Shown in pieces: positions 9,205 through 15,743 of a stretch of DNA of 15,743 nucleotides (positions are counted from its first letter, which is position 1; the number at the start of each line of letters is the position of its first letter). The notes beneath the pieces were generated by a model. The model ran no database searches. It had not been told where the DNA came from and worked only from the letters and a program-made list of their open reading frames with translations. The position numbers and the translations under genes are program-made. Origin of the DNA: Lachnospiraceae bacterium UBA7160 (GTDB lineage: Bacteria; Bacillota; Clostridia; Lachnospirales; Lachnospiraceae); NCBI GenBank assembly GCA_002491565.1, contig DKWE01000119.1:1-15743 (forward strand). Direction: 5' to 3'.

Positions 9205-9212
9205 GTTCAAAT

Positions 9213-9218
9213 CCTCCT
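9213..9218 (-). promoter_or_regulatory. Ribosome binding site fixing the topB start at ATG 9204
   Basis: AGGAGG on the minus strand is 8 bases from ATG 9204 and just 2 bases from TTG 9210, so ATG 9204 is the likely start. It lies directly behind the U-tract of the terminator at 9223-9264. Confidence 0.8.
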
Positions 9219-9222
9219 AAAG

Positions 9223-9264
9223 AAAAAACGGGGATGCAAAAAGCATTACCGCCTTTGCACCCCC
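9223..9264 (-). terminator. Intrinsic (Rho-independent) terminator between DUF4366 gene and topB
   Basis: On the minus strand GGGGGTGCAAA (9264-9254) pairs with TTTGCATCCCC (9240-9230) in an 11-bp stem with one G-U pair. The loop is 13 bases (9253-9241). One G and then six T residues (9228-9223) follow the stem. It lies 13 bases after the DUF4366 stop. No promoter is obvious between it and topB, so topB and the helicase would depend on read-through, or on a promoter inside the upstream genes. Confidence 0.8.
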
Positions 9265-9277
9265 GCCGTATGACTGC

Positions 9278-10057
9278 TTACTCCTCGTCATCGTCCAGAT
9301 AATAGCCGTCATCCTCGTCAGAGGTGCCTGAACTCTTATCTGCTGCAGCATATTCAGCGGAATCCTCGTTTACGGTTTCACCCTCGTCCATGTACTCCAA
9401 ATCTTCATCGTCGGAGAAGGAACCGTCATGTTTCGGCTTGTAGATTTTGATGTAATAATACCCACCGGCAATCACACCACCAATGACAAGCAGAATCAGA
9501 AGTGTCCCCATATTGCTGCTCTTTGCAGGCTGCTCCGGCTCAACAGGTTCTTTTTCAACCTCTTCCTTTTCGGTTTCCTCCGGAATCACCACCGCAGGCG
9601 GTGTCTGCTGACTATCGGAATCCGCTTCCTCCGTCAGAAATTCCTTCAAATCATTTTCATCAATCATGGACAGCATATACACATTCTGCGATGTGCTGGC
9701 ATGGTCAATTACCAGAAAATAGGTGTTGTTGTTGGCAGTCTGAATGGTATAGAACTCCTTGCCGGATTTCCCATCGGTGAGATTATCCAGCACCGTACCG
9801 TTGCCATCCACGGAGAAAGCCTCCTCATTGGTATCTTCCGCAGGCTGTTCCTCTGTCAGCTGGGTTTCCGGTTCACTCTCGGCGGGTGCTTCGGTTTCGG
9901 GAGGAATTTCTTCCCCCGTAAACTCCTCCTCGATCACCACATCAGATGCGGCCTGCGACTCGTCCACATAGGCAAATGCCGTGACGCTGGAGGATAGCAC
10001 CAGCATCAGCATCATTGCCAGAACACTTACACCCTTAAACCATTTCTTCATTCTCAT
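9278..10057 (-). CDS. DUF4366-family membrane protein of ICE conjugation module
   Basis: The 259-residue protein has an N-terminal signal peptide (MRMKKW, then a hydrophobic run to about residue 28, VTAFA before YVDE). An acidic Glu/Pro/Thr-rich stretch follows (about 40-80). A conserved-looking globular segment comes next (about 85-140, with GKEFYTIQTANNNTYFLVID and NVYML). A second acidic linker leads to a single transmembrane helix (about 184-204), a short basic stop-transfer KIYKPKH, and a very acidic tail ending in DDDEE. This matches DUF4366 proteins that follow DUF4315 in clostridial ICEs (CD1110-like). The function is unknown; the topology suggests an extracellular domain with a cytoplasmic acidic tail. 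ATG 10057 is chosen because GAGGA lies 8 bases upstream and the signal peptide begins there; longer in-frame sequence upstream belongs to the preceding gene. It overlaps DUF4315 by 23 bases. Confidence 0.88.
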   Translation of the reverse strand: MRMKKWFKGVSVLAMMLMLVLSSSVTAFAYVDESQAASDVVIEEEFTGEEIPPETEAPAESEPETQLTEEQPAEDTNEEAFSVDGNGTVLDNLTDGKSGKEFYTIQTANNNTYFLVIDHASTSQNVYMLSMIDENDLKEFLTEEADSDSQQTPPAVVIPEETEKEEVEKEPVEPEQPAKSSNMGTLLILLVIGGVIAGGYYYIKIYKPKHDGSFSDDEDLEYMDEGETVNEDSAEYAAADKSSGTSDEDDGYYLDDDEE

Positions 10058-10337
10058 GTTCAAAGTCCTCACTTTCTGCGGTGTCCTTCGCACCGCTCTC
10101 CATGTGCATATTTCCTTCGGCATCAGACACAAAGCGAACGCTTCCGTTCTGAATGCCGTCCAGCAGCTCCAGCATATCCGCACCATTCATCTGCATGGAA
10201 CGGATGCTCTTGATAATTTCCTGATCCTCAAGCTGCTTTCGCTGCTGTCTTAACTGTTTCAACTGCTCCTGCCACTCGGAAATCTTCTTTTCGGTCTTTT
10301 CAATTTCCTCAATGACACGCTTCAATTTTACGTTCAT
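10035..10337 (-). CDS. DUF4315-family small coiled-coil protein
   Basis: The 100-residue protein starts MNVKLKRVIEEIEKTEKKI. Its first 50 residues form a strongly charged heptad-like helix (coiled coil), followed by a helical segment with MNGADMLELLDGI, and an acidic C-terminus. It matches the DUF4315 family that sits between the CD1108-like hydrolase and DUF4366 in clostridial ICEs. The function is unknown; the coiled coil suggests a partner-binding role. ATG 10337 is supported by AAAGGA 7 bases upstream, and it lies 14 bases after the hydrolase stop. Upstream in-frame codons to 10391 overlap the hydrolase end and are not needed. Its last 23 bases overlap the DUF4366 start, consistent with translational coupling. 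Confidence 0.88.
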   Translation of the reverse strand: MNVKLKRVIEEIEKTEKKISEWQEQLKQLRQQRKQLEDQEIIKSIRSMQMNGADMLELLDGIQNGSVRFVSDAEGNMHMESGAKDTAESEDFEHENEEMV

Positions 10338-10351
10338 ATACTGATCCTTTC

Positions 10352-12802
10352 TTATGGCAGCCGCCCGAAATGATAGAAATGGCTCTGCCAATAGTTTGTA
10401 TTGATTGATGTGTACTGGATCGGTGACCCACAGTGAATCATCATCCCGTCACCCACATAAATACCGACATGGCTTGCGCCGGAGGTATTGTAGGTTCCCT
10501 GGAAGAAAATCAGATCGCCCGGTTTTGCTTCACTCGGAGATACAATCGTGCAGGCACGAAGCAGCCCATCGGCTGTCATTCTGCCGACATTCCATCCGTT
10601 TCCGCAGTTATTGATGACCCAGCTCACATAGCCGGAGCAATCAAAGCTGGTACTCGGTGAAGAACCGCCCCAGACATAGGGATACCCCAGATACTTCTCC
10701 GCTTCATGGATCATCCTTGCAAATCTGACATCGGACAGTGCTTCGGGCGGTATCTCATAGCGGAATCCATCGCCGTCAATGGACGGCAGGGTATTTATAT
10801 CAAAGAGATAGTCCCGGTTTCCATAGGTCAGGTTATAGAGGTCATACCGCTGTATTTCTTCCGGTGTCATTCGGCTTCTTAACACAGAATCCAGTCCACG
10901 GTTCGTCAGCGTGACATTCAGGCGGTTGATCTCCTGCGTTGAGGTCACTTCCACCTCCCGGCTTCCGTTGCTGTCCGCAATAAATGCTTCCCATGTCTGG
11001 TGTCCATGAGCGGAAGCCGCCGCATGGCTGTCATAGTAAACATCAAACTGCACACCGTACCGGTCAAAGTTTCCGGTATCCTCAACGGTATATTCCACGC
11101 CGTTCATCACGACCTTTGTTCCCATCGGGACGAAAGGATTATTCGCATCGACCGCAATCGTGTGATTGGCTGTCGGATACGCTCCGCTGGCTGTCGGCCC
11201 GCCCGACCATACACCGCAGCAGATACGGCAGTTACAATAACCGCTTGTCACTACCATTCCAAGTGATTCTCCCACACGGACTGTCCTGGTTTCCGTCACA
11301 GTATCCTGGATGGCATCCACGGTAAGTCTATACTGCGCCCGGAAGATTTCTTCCAGCTCGTCCTTTACCTGCCGGTATGTAAACTCACCGTACTTTGCTG
11401 TGAAGTAAGAAATGAGATGATACGGATTGTGGGAGATTTCATCCACCTGATAGTTGTACTCGTCATAGCCCGGATGGGTGCGCTCCATATTGTTGATCTG
11501 ATTATTCAGCGCTTCCTCCAATGCCAGATACGCATTTTCCACCGCATAGATTTCTTCATCGGTGCTGGCATAGGTTGTGGAAATAATGGAGGTTCCCACT
11601 CCGGCAATGGTGGCACTGCAGCTTCCCAAGCCTGCCATAATGGTTACAAACAGCACAGTCAGTATTCCAAGCGGAATAAACAAGCCTTTGTTTCTGGCAA
11701 AGAAGCTCTGTATCACCTCTTTGACTTTTCTGCCTGCACCAACGGCTGTTTCCGCAGCCTTGCTCCCGGAAGCTGCCGCAGATGTGCCGCTCTTTGCGGC
11801 TTTATAGGCGGCTTTCTGATACTCCCGCTTGATCTGATTTTTCTGCAAGGCATGACGTTGTGCGGCTTTTGCACCGCTTTTCTCGCCCGCCTGCACACTC
11901 CGCAGATTTTCGGCAATCAGTTCAGAGCTGTCCGAAGCGCTTTCACGCAATCGGCTTCTTTTGCTCTCCTGCCGGACTTTTGCCTGCCGAACCGCCGAAG
12001 CTGCCGTGTGTTCAGCCAGCAGTTCGGCTTTATGTGCGCCTTTTACTGCAGCATTGTCATCTTCCGTTTCATTTACTTTGGAATGGATTGCCACAGTTCC
12101 GGTATCGGATACCACACCAGCCGCACGGCTGACCACCTTGCCGGAAGCACCCCGTGCCATTGACTGACCGGGAAGGGATTCATCCTCAAAGGATAATCTG
12201 CCCTGTTTCCGGGCCGTCTGATTGACCTGTTCTTTTTTCTGCTTCCGGGCAATGGTATCTTTTGCTTCCGCAAAGGTATCGCTGTCCCCGGACATTTCAC
12301 GGTACAGCCTTTGCTGACGCTTTTTTCTCTGCAGCCGGCTTTCCGTTTTCTCCTTTCGCCGTGCTTCATGCCGGTCCTGCAAAGCCTGTCCCACTGAGGA
12401 CACAGAGGAGACGTTGGAATAACGGACACTCTCTGCATGAGAAAGTGCCTGTTCCGCTCCATCCGCCGGTTCTTCCATTTCCTGATCTGCCATAACGGAA
12501 GCAGTTTTTGTGACAGCACCATTATATGGCAACTGTGCAGACGAATGATCCTGCGGCAACTGCCCTTCATGATGTTCCTGCCGCCCTTTTGCAGAGTCCG
12601 CTTCCATCTGCCTTGATAACTTCCGATACCGCTTTTTCTTTCCGCTGTTTCCTTCCTCTTTTGATTCCGGCATCTGGAAATCATCATCTATCTCTCTGTT
12701 CCTTGAGGAAAAATCCTCATTTTCAAAACGGCGGCTGATTCTTTCCTGTTTTTCACCGGAAATATTGGACTGCACAAGACCGTCCCGTGTCATTTTCTGC
12801 AC
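10352..12802 (-). CDS. CD1108-like membrane-anchored cell-wall hydrolase (3D + NlpC/P60)
   Basis: This is likely the conjugative muralytic enzyme (VirB1-analogue role) that opens peptidoglycan. The first 370 or so residues are charged, Lys/Arg/Glu/Ala/Ser-rich, low in structure and presumably cytoplasmic. One transmembrane helix follows (about 372-391). Outside, about residues 517-591 resemble a 3D double-psi beta-barrel (AVDANNPFVPMGTKV, D552, D575, D587) with a CNCRICCG cysteine cluster. The C-terminus (about 693-816) is NlpC/P60: C722 in FDCSGYV, H778 in SHVGIYVG, and a third polar residue likely H790. NlpC/P60 enzymes cleave the D-Glu-diamino acid bond of peptide stems. GTG 12802 is the most upstream start in the open frame and ATG 12793 is the alternative; neither has a good ribosome site. 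A strong site and ATG at 12845 lie one base out of frame, suggesting that the true N-terminus is longer. Confidence 0.9.
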   Translation of the reverse strand: MQKMTRDGLVQSNISGEKQERISRRFENEDFSSRNREIDDDFQMPESKEEGNSGKKKRYRKLSRQMEADSAKGRQEHHEGQLPQDHSSAQLPYNGAVTKTASVMADQEMEEPADGAEQALSHAESVRYSNVSSVSSVGQALQDRHEARRKEKTESRLQRKKRQQRLYREMSGDSDTFAEAKDTIARKQKKEQVNQTARKQGRLSFEDESLPGQSMARGASGKVVSRAAGVVSDTGTVAIHSKVNETEDDNAAVKGAHKAELLAEHTAASAVRQAKVRQESKRSRLRESASDSSELIAENLRSVQAGEKSGAKAAQRHALQKNQIKREYQKAAYKAAKSGTSAAASGSKAAETAVGAGRKVKEVIQSFFARNKGLFIPLGILTVLFVTIMAGLGSCSATIAGVGTSIISTTYASTDEEIYAVENAYLALEEALNNQINNMERTHPGYDEYNYQVDEISHNPYHLISYFTAKYGEFTYRQVKDELEEIFRAQYRLTVDAIQDTVTETRTVRVGESLGMVVTSGYCNCRICCGVWSGGPTASGAYPTANHTIAVDANNPFVPMGTKVVMNGVEYTVEDTGNFDRYGVQFDVYYDSHAAASAHGHQTWEAFIADSNGSREVEVTSTQEINRLNVTLTNRGLDSVLRSRMTPEEIQRYDLYNLTYGNRDYLFDINTLPSIDGDGFRYEIPPEALSDVRFARMIHEAEKYLGYPYVWGGSSPSTSFDCSGYVSWVINNCGNGWNVGRMTADGLLRACTIVSPSEAKPGDLIFFQGTYNTSGASHVGIYVGDGMMIHCGSPIQYTSINTNYWQSHFYHFGRLP

Positions 12803-12847
12803 GGATTTTTCCCGTGCCTTAAATTCTTCCCCTCGGATTTTTCATCA

Positions 12848-12856
12848 CCACCTTTC
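12848..12856 (-). promoter_or_regulatory. Strong ribosome binding site with ATG out of frame with the hydrolase
   Basis: GAAAGGTGG precedes ATG 12845 (AAGG core 5 bases away), 25 bases after the preceding gene's stop. In frame the ATG yields only eight codons (MKNPRGRI, stop). If the A5 run at 12838-12842 had four A residues, it would open straight into the hydrolase as MKIRGEEFKAREKSVQKM. Confidence 0.55.
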
Positions 12857-12870
12857 GGGCGGGGCAACCA

Positions 12871-13458
12871 TCATACGGAGCAACCGGCTTCCTTAGCGTA
12901 CTGTTCCCAGCGGGTCAGCATCTGTTCCATATCCTGAAATGCGCCGTTGGAGAACTCCTTGACAACCTCCCCCAGCGGTACGCCGTACTCCATCAGGTTG
13001 ATAAACAGGTTCTGCGTGTCCACATATTCCATGACCGTCAGAAGATCATCCAGCATGGCATTGAACACTTCCTCTCCGGTTCCCGGCGTGGTTTCCAATT
13101 CCTCCTTGCTGATGGGTTCCTCATATCTGGCATCAGGGCTGCTCTCCTTGGCGTTCTGGTCATTCACACCTCTGCACTCCATACCGCAAGCCCGGATCGG
13201 CATATCCAGCCGCCTGCCGATCACTTTCATATTGGTCAGATAGCTGTCGCACATACGCCCCATTTCCCGGCGCACTTCCAGATACGGACGATGATGCTGT
13301 TTCAGCTTCTCCTCCTTCTTCCACATGAGAATCAGATTTTCCAGCATTTCATAAAGCTGATTCATGCCGGATTGCAGCCCGCATAAATCCTCGATGCGGA
13401 CCGCAACCATCTGTTTCCCGGTTTCCATGCAAATCATGTTGTTTCTGTTTTTATCCAT
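12871..13458 (-). CDS. Hypothetical 195-residue cytoplasmic ICE protein
   Basis: I do not recognise this protein. It has 195 residues with no signal peptide or transmembrane segment. Residues 1-95 look helical, with a Lys/Glu-rich stretch around 47-55 and a Cys-rich short motif CGMEC at 91-95; other Cys are at 10, 26, 70 and 193. A polar, Pro/Glu/Ser-rich linker (about 98-128) leads to a second predicted helical segment (about 129-190) rich in Leu, Met and acidic residues. Two helical lobes joined by a linker suggest a protein-protein interaction role, but that is inference. ATG 13458 is preceded by GGAGGA 6 bases away. It lies between a 40-residue ORF and the cell-wall hydrolase in the same operon, spaced by 24 and 25 bases (to ATG 12845). 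Confidence 0.75.
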   Translation of the reverse strand: MDKNRNNMICMETGKQMVAVRIEDLCGLQSGMNQLYEMLENLILMWKKEEKLKQHHRPYLEVRREMGRMCDSYLTNMKVIGRRLDMPIRACGMECRGVNDQNAKESSPDARYEEPISKEELETTPGTGEEVFNAMLDDLLTVMEYVDTQNLFINLMEYGVPLGEVVKEFSNGAFQDMEQMLTRWEQYAKEAGCSV

Positions 13459-13482
13459 TCACGATCCTCCACATAGTTCTAA

Positions 13483-13605
13483 TTATTTCTTCCCGGCAGA
13501 TAAAGAAGAAGCAGCCCCATCGGACTGCTTCACTGCCTTGCTCTTTTTCCGCTTATCATATTCTGCATAAGCCATCAATCTATTTTTTGTACTCTGTTCC
13601 ATCAT
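13483..13605 (-). CDS. Small hypothetical protein, 40 residues
   Basis: ATG-ATG at 13605 and 13602 follows a ribosome site (AAAGAGGTGAG, ending just before the start). The product begins MMEQSTKNRLMAYAEYDKRKK, is basic in its first half, and ends in SLSAGKK. It lies 12 bases after the DUF5688 stop and 24 before the next start, so it fills an otherwise 159-base gap. I do not recognise the family. The tight spacing and Shine-Dalgarno are the support; coding evidence is limited by its length. Confidence 0.55.
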   Translation of the reverse strand: MMEQSTKNRLMAYAEYDKRKKSKAVKQSDGAASSLSAGKK

Positions 13606-13617
13606 CTCACCTCTTTC

Positions 13618-14682
13618 TTACAATTCCGCTGCCACAGCTTTGTGCGGGGTATTCTTGTTCACGACCATCTCAGCAACTTCCTTTTTCTTTTCTCCCAGTC
13701 TTTTCATCAAGGATTCCTTCGCCCTGGGCTTATCACGCTCCGCCTTTTTTGCCTGCATCCGCTTCTCATATGTTTCTGTTTTTTCAAAAACCTTGTCCTG
13801 AGAATCGTAGTGATAAACAGAGCCGGACAGGCGATCCTTCGGAGCGACTTCCGTTTCATTGACGCTCTTCACCATTTCTTCCAGCTCTCGGAAAGACATA
13901 TCACCCCTATCAGGGAGCAAAAGCACCTCATGCACAGACGAAGGGAGAATAAAGAAGTCTCCGGATAACCTTTCCGATGCCTGTTCCATAAACTCCGGAT
14001 AGAAGATACAGCCAGCACCATTTACCCCTTGATTACAGGTTGCAACATACATGGGATTTTCTCCCATCGGAATCATGTCCGGCTCTATCCCCATCATTTC
14101 TGCCAGGACTTCTTGCACACTGCGAACGCTGAAAGGAAACTGCTCCGGTGCATTTTTCATAGCATCCGCATGAAGCCTTTCTGCAGAAATGCCGTAGTTT
14201 GCAAGCATTTCATTCGTCACGAGAATCGACGCAATGCCACTTTCACTGCTATTCATGACAAAACGATATACCATAGACATATCTTCATGGTTTACATGGG
14301 GAGTGCCAGCCAGCATTGCTTCATTTCCCGCAGTCGGAACCACCTGTACCATGAGTTTTTCTTTCATGGCTTCATAGTCCATAAGTTCCGACAGATGAAT
14401 GTCGGGATGATTGGAAAGCGCCTCACTGACTTTTACCCCGATGCTCTGCAGAGCCACCCCAAAGGACATTCCCTCCTCAACCTTTTCAAATTCACCCTTT
14501 AAATCAAGGCTGACTCCGAGATTGGAATGTTTCGGCTGTACGGAGATGCCATAATAACTTTCTCCCTGCAGCTTCTCAACCTGCCTGGAAGTAACCACAA
14601 TATCCTGCATCGAATCCGGCATCACAGCCTGCAAATTCTCTGCCACTTTTTCAACAAATTCTTTGTAATCCATAACCACCAT
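13618..14682 (-). CDS. DUF5688-family protein
   Basis: The 354-residue protein begins MVVMDYKEFVEKVAENLQ and has features of the DUF5688 family common on clostridial mobile elements: an N-terminal segment with YYGISVQPKHSNLGVSLDL, a central part with IASILVTNEMLANYGI and GAGCIFYPEF, and a LSGDFFILPSSVHEVLLLPD stretch. The last 60 or so residues are highly basic with Lys/Glu helices. No signal peptide or membrane segment is seen, so it is probably cytoplasmic. The biochemical function is unknown. ATG 14682 has AAAGG 6 bases upstream, within the last codons of the sortase gene; ATG 14673 is the alternative. The start lies 2 bases after the sortase stop, so coupled translation is likely. Confidence 0.85.
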   Translation of the reverse strand: MVVMDYKEFVEKVAENLQAVMPDSMQDIVVTSRQVEKLQGESYYGISVQPKHSNLGVSLDLKGEFEKVEEGMSFGVALQSIGVKVSEALSNHPDIHLSELMDYEAMKEKLMVQVVPTAGNEAMLAGTPHVNHEDMSMVYRFVMNSSESGIASILVTNEMLANYGISAERLHADAMKNAPEQFPFSVRSVQEVLAEMMGIEPDMIPMGENPMYVATCNQGVNGAGCIFYPEFMEQASERLSGDFFILPSSVHEVLLLPDRGDMSFRELEEMVKSVNETEVAPKDRLSGSVYHYDSQDKVFEKTETYEKRMQAKKAERDKPRAKESLMKRLGEKKKEVAEMVVNKNTPHKAVAAEL

Positions 14683-14684
14683 TT

Positions 14685-15491
14685 TTAACCTTTCATTTTC
14701 TTTGCGACCACTACCACTCTGCCGTTGGTCAGGGTATATTCACAGGTGGACAATGTGATCAGCTTATCCCCGTACTCTGCGCTGTTGCCTGTTTCATACA
14801 GAGCCAGCTCCTTGCAGGTATTCACATAGTCCATGTATTCCCCTTCATTCTCCGCTTCCACGAACGCATAATACGCAAAGGTATCGCTTTCATAAACCGA
14901 AGTCACAAACACAGCGATGATCTGATAAACACCCTTTCCGTAAATGGTGTCAAACTGTATCACCGGATGCTCCAGATAATAATCCCTGGATTTGTATTTA
15001 TCCAAATCCGCAAACATGGAGCCGCTGTTCATGTGATGTCCGTAGATAGTGATATTGTCCGAAGTCTGAAGGTCACATTTCTCTGCGATATAGGGTGTTC
15101 CGCTTTTGGAATACTCCCCGTTGAAATCCCGGTGCAGGTAGTAGTCTTTCGTTTCTGGATGGTACATGACCGGGTAATTCACATTGGTTCCTTCGATCTG
15201 TACCCACCCAACACAATCCGGATTTTCGCCGTGAAGGGCAAGCACACCTTCTGAAATGCTTTCATCGGCTTGGGCTTCTTCCTCCACGGTTTCCTCCGGG
15301 CTGGCATCAGGGCTTTCCAGAGGAACATCCGGTATGGTCTGCCCCTCCGCCTTTTGATAAATCTCTGTAATACTGTCGAATGTCTGTCCGTCTGTGTTTT
15401 CCTCCTTCCAGTAGCTGTATAGATTCCAGCCGGAATAACAGAACACCGACAGCATGGCAGCTATAAAAATCCACCACAGAATTTTTCTCAC
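14685..15491 (-). CDS. Class B sortase of the ICE
   Basis: A 268-residue sortase is anchored by an N-terminal signal-anchor helix (about residues 4-20), followed by an acidic linker (about 55-80) and the catalytic beta-barrel. The predicted catalytic residues are H152 (IYGHHM), C250 (LSTCEY) and R258 (NGRVVVVAKK). The VNYPVMY and HRDFNGE segments match class B sortases, which attach surface proteins to peptidoglycan by cleaving NPQTN-like sorting signals. No such substrate is visible in the window. GTG 15491 is chosen because GGGAGA lies 6 bases upstream. GTGA overlaps the preceding TGA stop by 4 bases, so it is translationally coupled to VirB4. ICE sortases of this sort probably build the mating surface; that role is inferred. 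A start shift is unlikely because the anchor begins directly at MRKILWWIF. Confidence 0.95.
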   Translation of the reverse strand: MRKILWWIFIAAMLSVFCYSGWNLYSYWKEENTDGQTFDSITEIYQKAEGQTIPDVPLESPDASPEETVEEEAQADESISEGVLALHGENPDCVGWVQIEGTNVNYPVMYHPETKDYYLHRDFNGEYSKSGTPYIAEKCDLQTSDNITIYGHHMNSGSMFADLDKYKSRDYYLEHPVIQFDTIYGKGVYQIIAVFVTSVYESDTFAYYAFVEAENEGEYMDYVNTCKELALYETGNSAEYGDKLITLSTCEYTLTNGRVVVVAKKMKG

Positions 15492-15724
15492 TTCGCATCT
15501 CCCGTTTCTGTTTCCAGAGGTTTGGTTGTCATGAGCGAATAGAGCTGCAGCGTCTTGTCGAAGCGATCCTTGAACGGAATGATGGTGCTGCCATAGAAAA
15601 TCAGCCCCTCACCTTCATTGCTGTTGGTGACATAGGAGAGCTGATGGGCAGAAATATTGAGCTGCTTCGCAAGAATCTGTCTGTCACCCGCTGCCTGGTT
15701 CAGCATATACACAAAATCGCTGTT
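15488..15724 (-). CDS. C-terminal end of VirB4/TraE-like conjugation ATPase, interrupted upstream by an in-frame TAG
   Basis: The open frame from 15724 reads NSDFVYMLNQAAGDRQILA, then QLSYVT, GEGLIFYGSTIIPF and a final TKPLETETGDAK. This is the characteristic C-terminus of VirB4/TraE-like ATPases that power Gram-positive ICE conjugation, so the window holds only the last 78 or so residues. Walker motifs would lie off the right edge. An in-frame TAG occurs at 15725-15727, immediately before NSDF, with AYLSL encoded beyond it. The family continues through this point, so the stop implies a broken gene, an assembly or read-end artefact, or a junction. GTG 15712 is available but falls in the middle of the conserved helix and is not believable as a native start. 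The stop overlaps the sortase start by 4 bases. Confidence 0.75.
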   Translation of the reverse strand, partial: NSDFVYMLNQAAGDRQILAKQLNISAHQLSYVTNSNEGEGLIFYGSTIIPFKDRFDKTLQLYSLMTTKPLETETGDAK

Positions 15725-15743
15725 CTATAGTGATAGGTAAGCC

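Noticed and set aside
9205..9210. TTG at 9210 as topB start
   Set aside because: It is only 2 bases from AGGAGG; ATG 9204 has 8-base spacing and gives the canonical MRLVVTEKPS start.
8557..9273. 238-codon plus-strand frame opposite topB
   Set aside because: It covers the TOPRIM-encoding part of a confident gene antisense, with no recognisable motif.
10058..10186. Longer DUF4366 start at 10186
   Set aside because: Those codons overlap the DUF4315 coding sequence in another frame, and the signal peptide starts at 10057 with its own ribosome site.
11417..12163. 248-codon plus-strand frame opposite the hydrolase
   Set aside because: Antisense shadow: Cys/His/Phe-rich composition of the kind produced by reverse reading, with no ribosome site noted.
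12073..12687. 204-codon minus-strand frame within the hydrolase gene
   Set aside because: Same strand as the real gene but a different frame; a Lys/Arg-rich product with no family match. Unlike the tnpV case, no domain or dedicated ribosome site supports it.
1..15743. tRNA, rRNA, CRISPR array, insertion sequence or integrase
   Set aside because: Nothing in the window shows repeat-spacer spacing, transposase or integrase motifs, or RNA-gene sequence; the intergenic gaps are too short.

Overview
This window is a densely packed conjugation/mobility segment of an integrative and conjugative element (ICE) of the Tn1549/CTn type in the Tn916 superfamily. The likely host is a gut clostridium (Lachnospiraceae/Oscillospiraceae-like Bacillota). 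This rests on gene content recognised by eye: the C-terminal end of a VirB4/TraE-like ATPase, a class B sortase, a DUF5688 protein, a CD1108-like NlpC/P60 cell-wall hydrolase, DUF4315 and DUF4366 proteins, a TopB-type topoisomerase III, and a giant SNF2 helicase/DNA-methyltransferase. No database search was run. Base composition looks roughly balanced in G+C.

Every gene reads on the minus strand, so transcription runs from the right edge (15743) to the left edge (1). In that order: VirB4/TraE 3' end (15488-15724, with an in-frame TAG just upstream), srtB-like sortase (14685-15491), DUF5688 (13618-14682), a 40-residue small ORF (13483-13605), an unrecognised 195-residue protein (12871-13458), the membrane-anchored 3D + NlpC/P60 hydrolase (10352-12802), DUF4315 (10035-10337), DUF4366 (9278-10057), an intrinsic terminator (9223-9264), topB (7096-9204), and the helicase/methyltransferase (1-7080, its C-terminus beyond the left edge). 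Gaps are short, several genes overlap or are 2-25 bases apart, and most have good Shine-Dalgarno sequences, so this reads as one operon. No stretch over 300 bases lacks a gene.

The right half supplies envelope-facing conjugation functions: the channel ATPase, a sortase, a muralytic enzyme and two small accessory proteins, one of them membrane-anchored. The left half supplies DNA-handling functions: topoisomerase III and a very large multi-domain protein that may protect or remodel transferred DNA. The terminator with the topB ribosome binding site directly behind it separates the two halves and could set their relative expression.

The most striking observation is a nested gene. A TnpV-like protein (about 116 residues, PF14198-like) is encoded inside the helicase gene on the same strand in the +1 frame (5847-6197), with its own Shine-Dalgarno. 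In the helicase frame the same DNA encodes a low-complexity, charged linker. Other points of interest are a probable one-base slip in an A5 tract at the start of the hydrolase gene, duplicated modules and a MutS-I-like domain within the giant protein, and a homology break at the right edge.
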